DNA of 9,776 bases, taken from positions 1 through 9,776 of the forward strand of contig CANRBW010000048.1 of assembly GCA_947628975.1 (NCBI GenBank), written 5' to 3'. The stretch is from an uncultured Oscillospiraceae bacterium. Lineage in GTDB: Bacteria; Bacillota; Clostridia; Oscillospirales; Oscillospiraceae. Of the stretch, positions 1-6,578 are shown one piece after another. Numbering within the stretch: the first letter of the stretch is position 1; every line of letters starts with the position of its first letter. The notes beneath the pieces are model-generated. The model was not told the DNA's origin. It worked only from the letters and a program-made list of their open reading frames with translations, and ran no database searches. A program made the translations under genes and the position numbers.

Positions 1-3000
1 CCACCAGCCGGTCGATCTCCGCCTTGTCCGCGGGCTCCTCCTCCTTGGCCACGGTGAGGGTGACGGTGACCGTCTCGGCGGGGGAGGCGGCCTCCGCCTC
101 GGCGACGGCGTCCACGCCGCCCGCCACCACGTCCGGGGTGTCCGCCCCCAGCACCTCCACCACGCTGCTGACCTTGCCGCTGGGCATCTGGATGTCCCGC
201 TGGCCGGCGTCGGCGTCGGCGAGCTCCACCAAGATGGTCTTGGTCACGTCGTCCCAGGTGGCGGCCACGTTGTAGAGCCCCGCCGGGACGCTGGAGAAGC
301 TGTACCGGCCCCGGTCGTCGGTGACCGTCTCCGCCACCGTCTCACTCCCACGGGTGAGCCGGACGGCCGCCCGGCCCAGAGGGGCTCCGGCCTGGTCGGT
401 GACGGTGCCGGAGATCTGGAAGGTGTCCAGCTTGGAGACGGGCTCGCGCTTGGTGGCCCCGCAGACGGCGCAGGTGTAGAGCCGGCTCCCCTCCGCCTCC
501 GCGGTGGGCTCCAGGGTCACCACGCCCTCGTCCCAGGCGTGGGCGGCCCGGTCAAACTCCGCGCCGCAGGTGTCGCAGGTCTTGTAGTGCCGGCCGTTTT
601 CCTCGTCCACCCGCCAGGTGTCGGAGGCGTGGGCGTGGGCAGCGGTGGCGTAGCCGCAGACGGTACACACCTGGCGGCCGGTGCCGTCGCCGTCGTCCAC
701 CCAGGTCAATTCGTGATCGGCCCGGGCGAAGGCCGCGCCGCAGGTGTCGCAGGTCTTGTAGTGCCGGCCGTTTTCCTCGTCCACCCGCCAGGTCTCGGAG
801 GCGTGGGTGTGGGCGGCGGTGGCGTAGCCGCAGACGGTACAGACCTGGTGGCCGGTACCGTCGCCGCCGTCCACCCAGGTCAATTTGTGATTGGCCAGGC
901 CGCCCTGTGGCGCGTCGCATTCGCCCGCGCCCTGGCAGACGTGCCAGTGGCCCGTCCCGTCGTGGGTCCACTCCTCGGCGTAGACGTGGACGTGGGTGAC
1001 GGTCAGCGTGCCCACCTTGGCCCGCGCCGCGCCGCCCGCCAGGGTGAAGTTGGGGTCGGTGACGGCCGCCAGAATGTCATAGCTCCCCGGCAGGACCGGC
1101 TCCGCCGCCGCGCCGTTTTGCTCGTAGGAGACGGTAATTTTCGCCGGGTCGATGGCGGGGGTCTGGCCGGCGGTCTGCCTCACGGGGACGGAGGCCGCCG
1201 CGCCGGTGTAGGGGGTCTCCGCCGCCACCGGCTCAAAGGTGAGGGGGAAGGGGGCGATGGCGACCTCCACCTTGGCGGGCTCGGTGTCGTTGTGGTTGGC
1301 GTCGCCCACCACCTGATACCAGAGGGTGTACGCCGTCGCCTCCGCGCCCGTGGGGACGGCGGCGGAATAGGCGCTCCCGTCCAGGCTGTACCGCAGCTCC
1401 CCGCCGGTCGCCTCGCCGGTCACAAGGTCCTGGGCCTCGCCGGTGTATGTGAGATCCCTCGGCGTTACGACCGCGGTCGGATCCGCCTTTGCGATCGTGA
1501 CATCCACCGTCGCTTCAAAGTGATGATGCCCCTCTCTTTCCACCCTCACCAGGACCGAGTAGCTGCCCGCGTCGGTCCCCCGCGCTGTCTGGGTCCCGGT
1601 CAAATCGCCGTTGACAAAGTAGGTAACGACGTCGCCGGTCTGTGTGCCTTCTACCGTTACAAGATTTTGCGGCCGCCCGTTATAGGTCAGGGTGTTTCCC
1701 GTCACCGTGACGCCGGTGATCTCCGGCTCGTCTGTGATTTTGATCGTCGCGGTGAGATAGAGGGTGTGGTAATTCTCCCGCTCTACCCTGACTGTGATCG
1801 TCTTGTCTGTCCCCTCGGCGCTGTAACCCGGACAGGTCTCCCGCCAGTCCGCCTCGCTGTCGTTTGCCTCGCTGTATTCGCCCTCGGCATAGGTTACGGT
1901 ATCGCCCTCCATCGTTCCCGTCGGCGCGGCGAGCGTGTACCGCTTTGTCGGTTGCGCCTCGTCAAACCGCGCCGTTACGCTCTCCACAGACACGCCGGTG
2001 ATCGTCGCCTTTTCGACGTTTACCGTGACCGTATCGGTAATACTCGCGGGGTCGTAATTCTCGCTGCTTGCGGGGGTGAATACCGCGTCGACGCTGTTCG
2101 CGCCCGCCGTAAGAGCGGTGTTGCCGTCACGCCACGCGAGCGTGCCGCCCGGAACGGTCGGCACGGCCACGTCGCTGAGCTTCTTCCCCGGTCCATACGT
2201 TCCGCCGTTAACCGCTCCGACCTCCGGGAAAACCGGCGTCGCCTTCGCGATATTCACCGGTATGCTCTGTTCGTCGATGCCGTTATAGTTGTCATTTTCA
2301 ACCACTTTATAATAAACGGTATGCGCTCCGGCCGTTGTCGCTTTCGGCGGGTCTTTGGAATACTCGCCCTCGTCCACCTTGTAGCGCAATTCACCGCCGG
2401 TCGCCGAGCCCGCTGTGGCGAGAAGTTCCTGGGCCGCGCCGTTATACGTCAGATCCGTCTTCGCCGTGGGCTCGACCGTGATGGACGACGCGGCCTTGTC
2501 GACGCGCACCTTCACCGTCAGCGTCACAGGGTCGATGCCGTAGCTCGCCACGCTCATCAGCGAATACGCCGGCTCCTTCTCCGTGGCCTGGATGGTCAGG
2601 GTGTAGTCCCCGGCGCCGGCGGTGGCCGGGATGGTCAGGAGGTCCCCCTCCGTCTCCGCGCCCAGGGTCTCGTTGCCGCCGGTGATGGTATAGGTGAATT
2701 GGTCGGTGGCGGGGGCCTCCAGCGTGGCCTGGTAGTGGACATACCGGGCCAGGTCCTCGGTCAGGGCGGTCCCGTAGGTGGTGGCCAGCGTGATCACGCC
2801 GCTCTCCCCGCCAAAGTTCGCCTGCCCCACGGCGTAGACAGTCAGATCGCCGGTGACCTTCGTCTCGGCGGTAAATGCCGCGCCGCTCGCGTCCCCGCTC
2901 TGGGACCACTTGACAAACGTGTCGTTGTCTTTGGTCGGCTCCTTCGGCAGCGTCACCGTGCCGTCCGGGTTGGCGTAGCGCGCGGCGTAAGTGCCGTTCT

Positions 3001-6000
3001 CCGCCGTCACGAAGGTGACCTTGTAGACGGTTTTTTCCGGGCTGTCCGTCAGCTCAGGATAGCCGGCGCCCACCGTCTGGCCCCAGACCCGCGTCTCCTG
3101 GCCCTTTTGGAGGAGATAAGTCACCTCGCCGGAGGCGAACTGCTCGGCGGTCTTAGCCGCCGCGCCGCCCTCGCCGGAGCCGATGCCGTCGGCGGCGGTA
3201 TCGGCAAGGTAGTAGCAGTTCACGACCTGGCCCGTCATAGGCTCTTCAAAGCCGATCTCCATGGCGTTGAGCCCCACCACCCCGCCGGGCACAGCCGCCT
3301 CCGTCCCGGTGACCGCGCCGGTGTTGTAACAGCGCTCCACCACGGCGCTGGCCATGGTGGGATCGCCGGACAGATTCATATTCACGCCCACGACGCCGCC
3401 GGCGCCGCCGGCCCCGTCGGCCGACACCGCACCGGTATTCACGCAGTTTTTCACCCGGGTGGTGCCCGACATGGTCAGGTTGGCGCCCATGATGCCGCCG
3501 ATCCCGACCCCCATCATTGCGGCGCCGTCGACGGAGGACGACACAGACCCGGCGTTGACGCAGCCCTCCACCGCGCCATCGCCCGCCATCATAAAGGCCA
3601 ACCCCTCGATGCCGCCGAACCCGGCGGCCATGATATTGTCGCCGCGGATGGAGCCTGTCACATGGCCGGAGAAGCGGCAGTTCCTCACCGCGATCTCGCC
3701 CGCGTCTTCAGCCATGGCCCCCATAGCCCCGCTCGTCCCCACAATGCCGCCGACGCCACATAGGATGTCACTGTCATCGCCCACCGCAACGGTGATCTTG
3801 GCGGAGCTTTCGCAATCCGTCACCGCGCCGGTGTTCGCGCCCACGATGCCGCCGACCAAACCGCCCGCTCCCTCGGTATAAGCGCTGCCCGCGGCATCCA
3901 CGACGGTGATCGACCCCGCGCTGGTACAGCCCGTCACCGTGCCCATGTTGGTGCCCACGATCTCACCGGCGGAGGGTCCGTCATCGAGGGCCAGGATGGT
4001 CCCGGATACGGTCAGGTCACGGATCGTGCCGGCGTTTCCCCCAAACAGTCCCACGGAGTTCTCATCCCCTGTGACGTTGAGGTAGAGCCCGCTGACCGTG
4101 AAATCGCCGCCGTCAAAGGCGCCTTGAAACGGCATTGAATACGTTCCGATGGGCGTCCAGGACGTGCCGCTGTCCTCATTGTACTTTGCGGACATATCAA
4201 TATCGTCCGTCAGCACGAAAAACTCGTCCTTGCCGCCGTCAGCATCCGCGTTGATATAGTCCCGCACCGCCTCCAGCGTGGCCAGGTCGGGGATGCGGTA
4301 GGGGTCCAGCTCCGTGCCGGAGCCCTCGGCCACACGGGCGACGGTAAAGGTCACCTCCGCCGTGGCCGTTTTGTTGGGCGCGCCGTGACTGCCGCTGTAT
4401 GTAACGGTGATCGTGGCGGTGTGCTCCCCCACGGACAGGCCCACGTTGGGCTGTATGGTCCAGCTGGTGTCGGATGCGCCCTTGGGCAGCTCCGCCTTCT
4501 CCCCCGGGTGGAGGACAAAGTCCTCCCCATCTATTTCCACGCTGACAATGGTAGCGGGCACATCGTCGGCGCTGGTGATCGTTATGCTCTTAGCCTCTGG
4601 CTGTGAATAGCCGATCCTCGCTTCCTCAAAAGTCGGGGGAGTGACTTCCAGATTGAAGTGATAGATGATCTCGCCGCCGCTCTGATTCGTGATATCGCGG
4701 CCGGCGATGTTTCCCCAGACGTGGATCGTCCCCTTGTTGATGATCGTCCCTGAGTTGAAGAGGCCAGTTGCCATGTTTTCCGCGCTGCCAAGGTTGACGG
4801 TGCCCCTGTTGGTCATGGTCAAGCCTTCGGCAATATTTAGGGTAAGACGCACATTCAAGGTCTTGCCGTATGGGATCTCAAAGTCGTATTCAGGAATGGG
4901 CTTGCCGTATATCTCGCCGGCGTCGCCCTCAAAAATGATGCCGCCCCAGCTGTCCTTCCCGCTGGTATCCGAAATACTGCTGGCGAAGATCACGGCGTCG
5001 CCCTCTGTCCCGGTGGAAAAGCTGCCGCTGGCACCCGATGACCCGCCGCCAATCCCGGCACCACCGTAACTTCCGGTCGCGGTAACGATCCCGTTGTTGA
5101 TCGTGATGGTCCCGCCGTCACCGGACGACCCGCCGCCGATCCCGGCACCGTCGGTGCCCCCAGTCGCGGTGACGTTTTCACCGTTGATCGTGATGGTTCC
5201 ACCGTCACCCGACGACCCGCCGCCGATACCGGCTCCGCCGGTGCCTCCGTTCGCGATGATGGTTCCAGCGGTGATGGTAATGTCTCCGCCGTCACCCGAC
5301 AACACGCCGCCGATACCGGCTCCGCCGGTACCTCCGGTCGCTTTGACGGTACCGCCGGTGATGGCAATGTTTCCACCGTCACCCGACATCCCACCGCCGA
5401 TACCGGCTCCGTAGGCGCCTCCTCTCGCGGTGACACTTCCGCCGTTGATCGTGGTGGTTCCTCCGGCTCTCTCCGACCCGCCGATACCGGCTGCGTGGTA
5501 GCCCCCGGTCGCTTCGACGGTCCCGCCGTTGATCGTGGTAGTTCCACCGGTACTTAAGTACCCGCTGCCGATACCTGCGCCCTCGGATCCTCCTTTCGCG
5601 GTGATATTCCCGCCGTTGATCGTGATGGTTCCACCGGTTCTCGGCGACGTCATGCCTCCGCCGATGCCGGCATAGTTTGCTGTACTGGTGGTAGCCGACA
5701 ACTTACCCGTTTGCCCCGCCTGACCGTAGATGGTCAGGCTTTGGCCTGTGGGCACGTCAATACCATCTGTTGCCTCCAAGGTGCAGCCGTCCTCCAGGAT
5801 CAGGTGGACCTCCCCCGTCACCGTGATACGGTCGCTGACGGTGACGCTCTCGCTGACCACGTACCAGTCATTCGCCCACGCGGTGGCGCCGCTCTCCACC
5901 TTCGTGGCGGAGTCGCGCGTCTTTTCCGCCAGCTCTTTCCGCTCGCCGTCCCAGTCCAGATAGGAGATGCCGCTCTCCACCGCCGTCGCCACCGGCTCGT

Positions 6001-6220
6001 CCGCCCCGGCTGTATGGGGCAGGGCCAGCGGAGCCGCGGGCGCGGTCCCGGTCAGCTCCGGCGTGGCCGCGGCGGTCCGCGGTCCGTCCGGGGGGATCTC
6101 CGCCCGCTCCTGGGGACCGCCGCTCTCACCGGCTGTGGGCACGGCCGCCCACGCCGCCGTGGGCAGGAGGGTGAAGGCCATCGCCGCGGCCAACAGCGCG
6201 CTCGTGATCCGTTTTTTCAT
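1..6220 (-). CDS. Giant secreted modular surface protein (GLUG/MBG/Gly-rich repeats), C-terminus beyond window
   Basis: An uninterrupted minus-strand frame of 2073 codons runs from ATG 6220-6218 off the left edge. GGGAGG lies 8 nt before the ATG. Residues 1-25 form a signal peptide (MKKR, hydrophobic core, AWA before Ala26). Approximate layout: 115-180 beta-helix-like lead-in; 184-395 Gly-rich repeats with AGIGGG anchors; 400-515 'GTI/GTV' strands; 519-629 Ig-like; 631-1057 GLUG region (LFGGNAGTI, GGIVGTN, CVNAGSV, CYNTGAV); 1064-1132 InlB B-repeat-like; 1139-1660 beta-sandwich and MBG-like domains (LTYNGAAQELL, LTYTGEAQDLV); 1741-1929 Cys/His ribbons; 1932-2017 carboxypeptidase-regulatory-like (SGTVTDQAGAPLGRAAV, GRYSFSSVPAG). 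These modules are typical of Firmicute adhesins or carbohydrate-binding cell-wall proteins. The export signal and modules are seen; an adhesive or glycan-binding role is inferred. The wall anchor (SLH or sortase motif) would lie outside the window, and no enzymatic domain was recognised. Confidence 0.93.
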   Translation of the reverse strand, partial: MKKRITSALLAAAMAFTLLPTAAWAAVPTAGESGGPQERAEIPPDGPRTAAATPELTGTAPAAPLALPHTAGADEPVATAVESGISYLDWDGERKELAEKTRDSATKVESGATAWANDWYVVSESVTVSDRITVTGEVHLILEDGCTLEATDGIDVPTGQSLTIYGQAGQTGKLSATTSTANYAGIGGGMTSPRTGGTITINGGNITAKGGSEGAGIGSGYLSTGGTTTINGGTVEATGGYHAAGIGGSERAGGTTTINGGSVTARGGAYGAGIGGGMSGDGGNIAITGGTVKATGGTGGAGIGGVLSGDGGDITITAGTIIANGGTGGAGIGGGSSGDGGTITINGENVTATGGTDGAGIGGGSSGDGGTITINNGIVTATGSYGGAGIGGGSSGASGSFSTGTEGDAVIFASSISDTSGKDSWGGIIFEGDAGEIYGKPIPEYDFEIPYGKTLNVRLTLNIAEGLTMTNRGTVNLGSAENMATGLFNSGTIINKGTIHVWGNIAGRDITNQSGGEIIYHFNLEVTPPTFEEARIGYSQPEAKSITITSADDVPATIVSVEIDGEDFVLHPGEKAELPKGASDTSWTIQPNVGLSVGEHTATITVTYSGSHGAPNKTATAEVTFTVARVAEGSGTELDPYRIPDLATLEAVRDYINADADGGKDEFFVLTDDIDMSAKYNEDSGTSWTPIGTYSMPFQGAFDGGDFTVSGLYLNVTGDENSVGLFGGNAGTIRDLTVSGTILALDDGPSAGEIVGTNMGTVTGCTSAGSITVVDAAGSAYTEGAGGLVGGIVGANTGAVTDCESSAKITVAVGDDSDILCGVGGIVGTSGAMGAMAEDAGEIAVRNCRFSGHVTGSIRGDNIMAAGFGGIEGLAFMMAGDGAVEGCVNAGSVSSSVDGAAMMGVGIGGIMGANLTMSGTTRVKNCVNTGAVSADGAGGAGGVVGVNMNLSGDPTMASAVVERCYNTGAVTGTEAAVPGGVVGLNAMEIGFEEPMTGQVVNCYYLADTAADGIGSGEGGAAAKTAEQFASGEVTYLLQKGQETRVWGQTVGAGYPELTDSPEKTVYKVTFVTAENGTYAARYANPDGTVTLPKEPTKDNDTFVKWSQSGDASGAAFTAETKVTGDLTVYAVGQANFGGESGVITLATTYGTALTEDLARYVHYQATLEAPATDQFTYTITGGNETLGAETEGDLLTIPATAGAGDYTLTIQATEKEPAYSLMSVASYGIDPVTLTVKVRVDKAASSITVEPTAKTDLTYNGAAQELLATAGSATGGELRYKVDEGEYSKDPPKATTAGAHTVYYKVVENDNYNGIDEQSIPVNIAKATPVFPEVGAVNGGTYGPGKKLSDVAVPTVPGGTLAWRDGNTALTAGANSVDAVFTPASSENYDPASITDTVTVNVEKATITGVSVESVTARFDEAQPTKRYTLAAPTGTMEGDTVTYAEGEYSEANDSEADWRETCPGYSAEGTDKTITVRVERENYHTLYLTATIKITDEPEITGVTVTGNTLTYNGRPQNLVTVEGTQTGDVVTYFVNGDLTGTQTARGTDAGSYSVLVRVEREGHHHFEATVDVTIAKADPTAVVTPRDLTYTGEAQDLVTGEATGGELRYSLDGSAYSAAVPTGAEATAYTLWYQVVGDANHNDTEPAKVEVAIAPFPLTFEPVAAETPYTGAAASVPVRQTAGQTPAIDPAKITVSYEQNGAAAEPVLPGSYDILAAVTDPNFTLAGGAARAKVGTLTVTHVHVYAEEWTHDGTGHWHVCQGAGECDAPQGGLANHKLTWVDGGDGTGHQVCTVCGYATAAHTHASETWRVDEENGRHYKTCDTCGAAFARADHELTWVDDGDGTGRQVCTVCGYATAAHAHASDTWRVDEENGRHYKTCDTCGAEFDRAAHAWDEGVVTLEPTAEAEGSRLYTCAVCGATKREPVSKLDTFQISGTVTDQAGAPLGRAAVRLTRGSETVAETVTDDRGRYSFSSVPAGLYNVAATWDDVTKTILVELADADAGQRDIQMPSGKVSSVVEVLGADTPDVVAGGVDAVAEAEAASPAETVTVTLTVAKEEEPADKAEIDRLV
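561..896 (-). repeat. 174-bp tandem repeat encoding Cys/His ribbon modules
   Basis: Copy 561-734 and copy 735-896 (last 12 bp diverged) differ at only about nine of roughly 160 positions. Each encodes a 58-residue unit with two C-x2-C pairs (CDTCG and CTVCG), an HYKTC histidine and an HxH pair, spaced like a structural zinc ribbon. Related degenerate units flank them: HVHVYAEEWTHDGTGHWHVC on the N-terminal side and LYTCAVCGATK on the C-terminal side. Metal binding is inferred. Confidence 0.9.
5042..5671 (-). repeat. Tandem Gly-rich repeats within the surface-protein gene (about 87 bp unit)
   Basis: Eight AGIG anchors start at 5671, 5578, 5491, 5407, 5320, 5233, 5146 and 5059, giving intervals of 93, 87, 84, 87, 87, 87 and 87 bp, all whole codons. 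The unit reads roughly GAGIGGGxSGDGG-TITINGGTVTATGG, 28-31 residues, and resembles the beta-helical strands of Cthe_2159-like carbohydrate-binding proteins. The copies nearest the 3' side (lower coordinates) are most alike, suggesting recent expansion there. Confidence 0.9.
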
Positions 6221-6228
6221 CTTTCCAG

Positions 6229-6234
6229 CCTCCC
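6229..6234 (-). promoter_or_regulatory. Ribosome binding site of the surface-protein gene
   Basis: GGGAGG on the minus strand, 8 nt before ATG 6220-6218. It fixes the start together with the signal peptide that begins there. Confidence 0.88.
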
Positions 6235-6260
6235 TTTCCCAGGAACGGTAAGCGTTCATC

Positions 6261-6327
6261 CTGTCCGTGGCCCCCACGGACAGGGCTGGGCCGGCCCAGC
6301 CCCCATCGGCGCATTGTGGCACGCCGA
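6261..6327 (-). promoter_or_regulatory. Structured 5' leader of the surface-protein mRNA (three consecutive inverted repeats)
   Basis: Between the predicted start point and the ribosome binding site lie three inverted repeats: a 6-bp stem (6306-6311 with 6322-6327), a perfect 20-bp palindrome (6283-6302) and a perfect 10-bp stem with a 3-nt loop (6261-6270 with 6274-6283; it shares base 6283 with the palindrome). No U-tract follows, so none is an intrinsic terminator. The layout fits no riboswitch that I recognise. It could affect mRNA stability or translation. Confidence 0.5.
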
Positions 6328-6349
6328 CAAATTCCAAATCTACAAGTAC

Positions 6350-6406
6350 ATTATATCATGTTCACCCATGAACAAGTCAACAGAAAAAGCGAAAAAAGTT
6401 GAAAAA
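6350..6406 (-). promoter_or_regulatory. Promoter of the surface-protein gene, with phased T-tracts upstream
   Basis: On the minus strand TTGACT (6380-6375) and TATAAT (6355-6350) are 19 bp apart, slightly long for a housekeeping-sigma promoter. GATATA, two bases earlier, would give 17 bp. Three T-runs (A-runs on plus at 6384-6388, 6392-6397, 6402-6406), about 9 bp apart, end just upstream of the -35, resembling an UP element or a bend. The expected start point is near 6343, giving a leader of about 120 nt. The AT-rich patch stands out from its GC-rich surroundings. Confidence 0.85.
6359..6374 (-). promoter_or_regulatory. Palindromic operator candidate in the surface-protein promoter spacer
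   Basis: TGTTCA-TGGG-TGAACA: two perfect 6-bp half-sites, N4 centre, placed between the -35 and -10 so that a bound protein would block RNA polymerase. Both spacing and half-sites differ from the LexA Gram-positive box and PurBox. The half-sites come within one base of the Rex pattern TGTTAA-N4-TTAACA, a weak resemblance only. The cognate regulator is unknown. Confidence 0.6.
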
Positions 6407-6453
6407 GCCGACCTCCCCGCCCTGCCCGGAAGTCCCCCCAAAAAAAGCAGAGC

Positions 6454-6485
6454 GGAGCCCGGAAACCTGGTGGTTTCCGGGCTCC
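6454..6485 (-). terminator. Intrinsic terminator of the purine permease gene
   Basis: Perfect 14-bp stem (6454-6467 with 6472-6485) and a 4-nt loop. On the minus strand a 7-nt U-tract (A-run at 6440-6446) follows about 7 nt beyond the stem. It lies about 90 nt after the permease stop. The outer 5 bp that extend the stem in the other copy have been lost on one arm here. There is no T-run on the plus-strand side, so it acts only on minus-strand transcripts. Confidence 0.9.
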
Positions 6486-6578
6486 CTGTTCCGGCCCGTC
6501 GGGGTGGCGGGTCGCGCTTTGGTTTGATCGGCTCCCCGGCCGCCTGGGCGTGGTGCGAAAGGCCGGCGGCGCTTTCGC

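Larger units (their letters stand above)
6194..6485 (-). repeat. Regulatory cassette repeat, copy A (permease / surface-protein gap)
   Basis: Aligns with 8015-8303 at about nine positions in ten, counted by eye, with only small indels. On the minus strand it contains, in order, the terminator core, T-tracts, promoter with palindrome, leader inverted repeats, GGGAGG and the first nine codons of the surface-protein gene. Two blocks are identical in both copies: 6322-6400 (promoter and palindrome) and 6435-6485 (terminator and U-tract). No terminal inverted repeats or target duplications are seen at the ends, so it does not look like a transposable element. This copy has the intact ATG. Confidence 0.93.

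Noticed and set aside
539..3763. Plus-strand open frame of 1074 codons
   Set aside because: It lies opposite the surface-protein gene. Its product is low-complexity and rich in Arg, Gly, Val, His and Asp, with no recognisable domain, signal or ribosome binding site, whereas the minus-strand frame gives recognisable modules throughout. Long antisense frames are expected in repetitive GC-rich genes.
5042..5671. CRISPR-like spaced repeats
   Set aside because: The repeats are in-frame, codon-periodic and contiguous with no unrelated spacers, so they are protein repeats.
6126..6314. Possible leader peptide beginning in the surface-protein leader
   Set aside because: It has no ribosome binding site. 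In the other cassette copy the indels shift the frame after about 14 codons, so the peptide is not conserved.
6359..6374. LexA (SOS) box or PurBox
   Set aside because: The site reads GTTC-N6-GAAC in its core, the inverse of the GAAC-N4-GTTC SOS box, and lacks the long spacing of paired PurBoxes.
6194..6485. Cassette as a MITE or insertion-sequence remnant
   Set aside because: There are no terminal inverted repeats, no target-site duplication and no transposase fragment. Its borders match functional parts (terminator and early codons).
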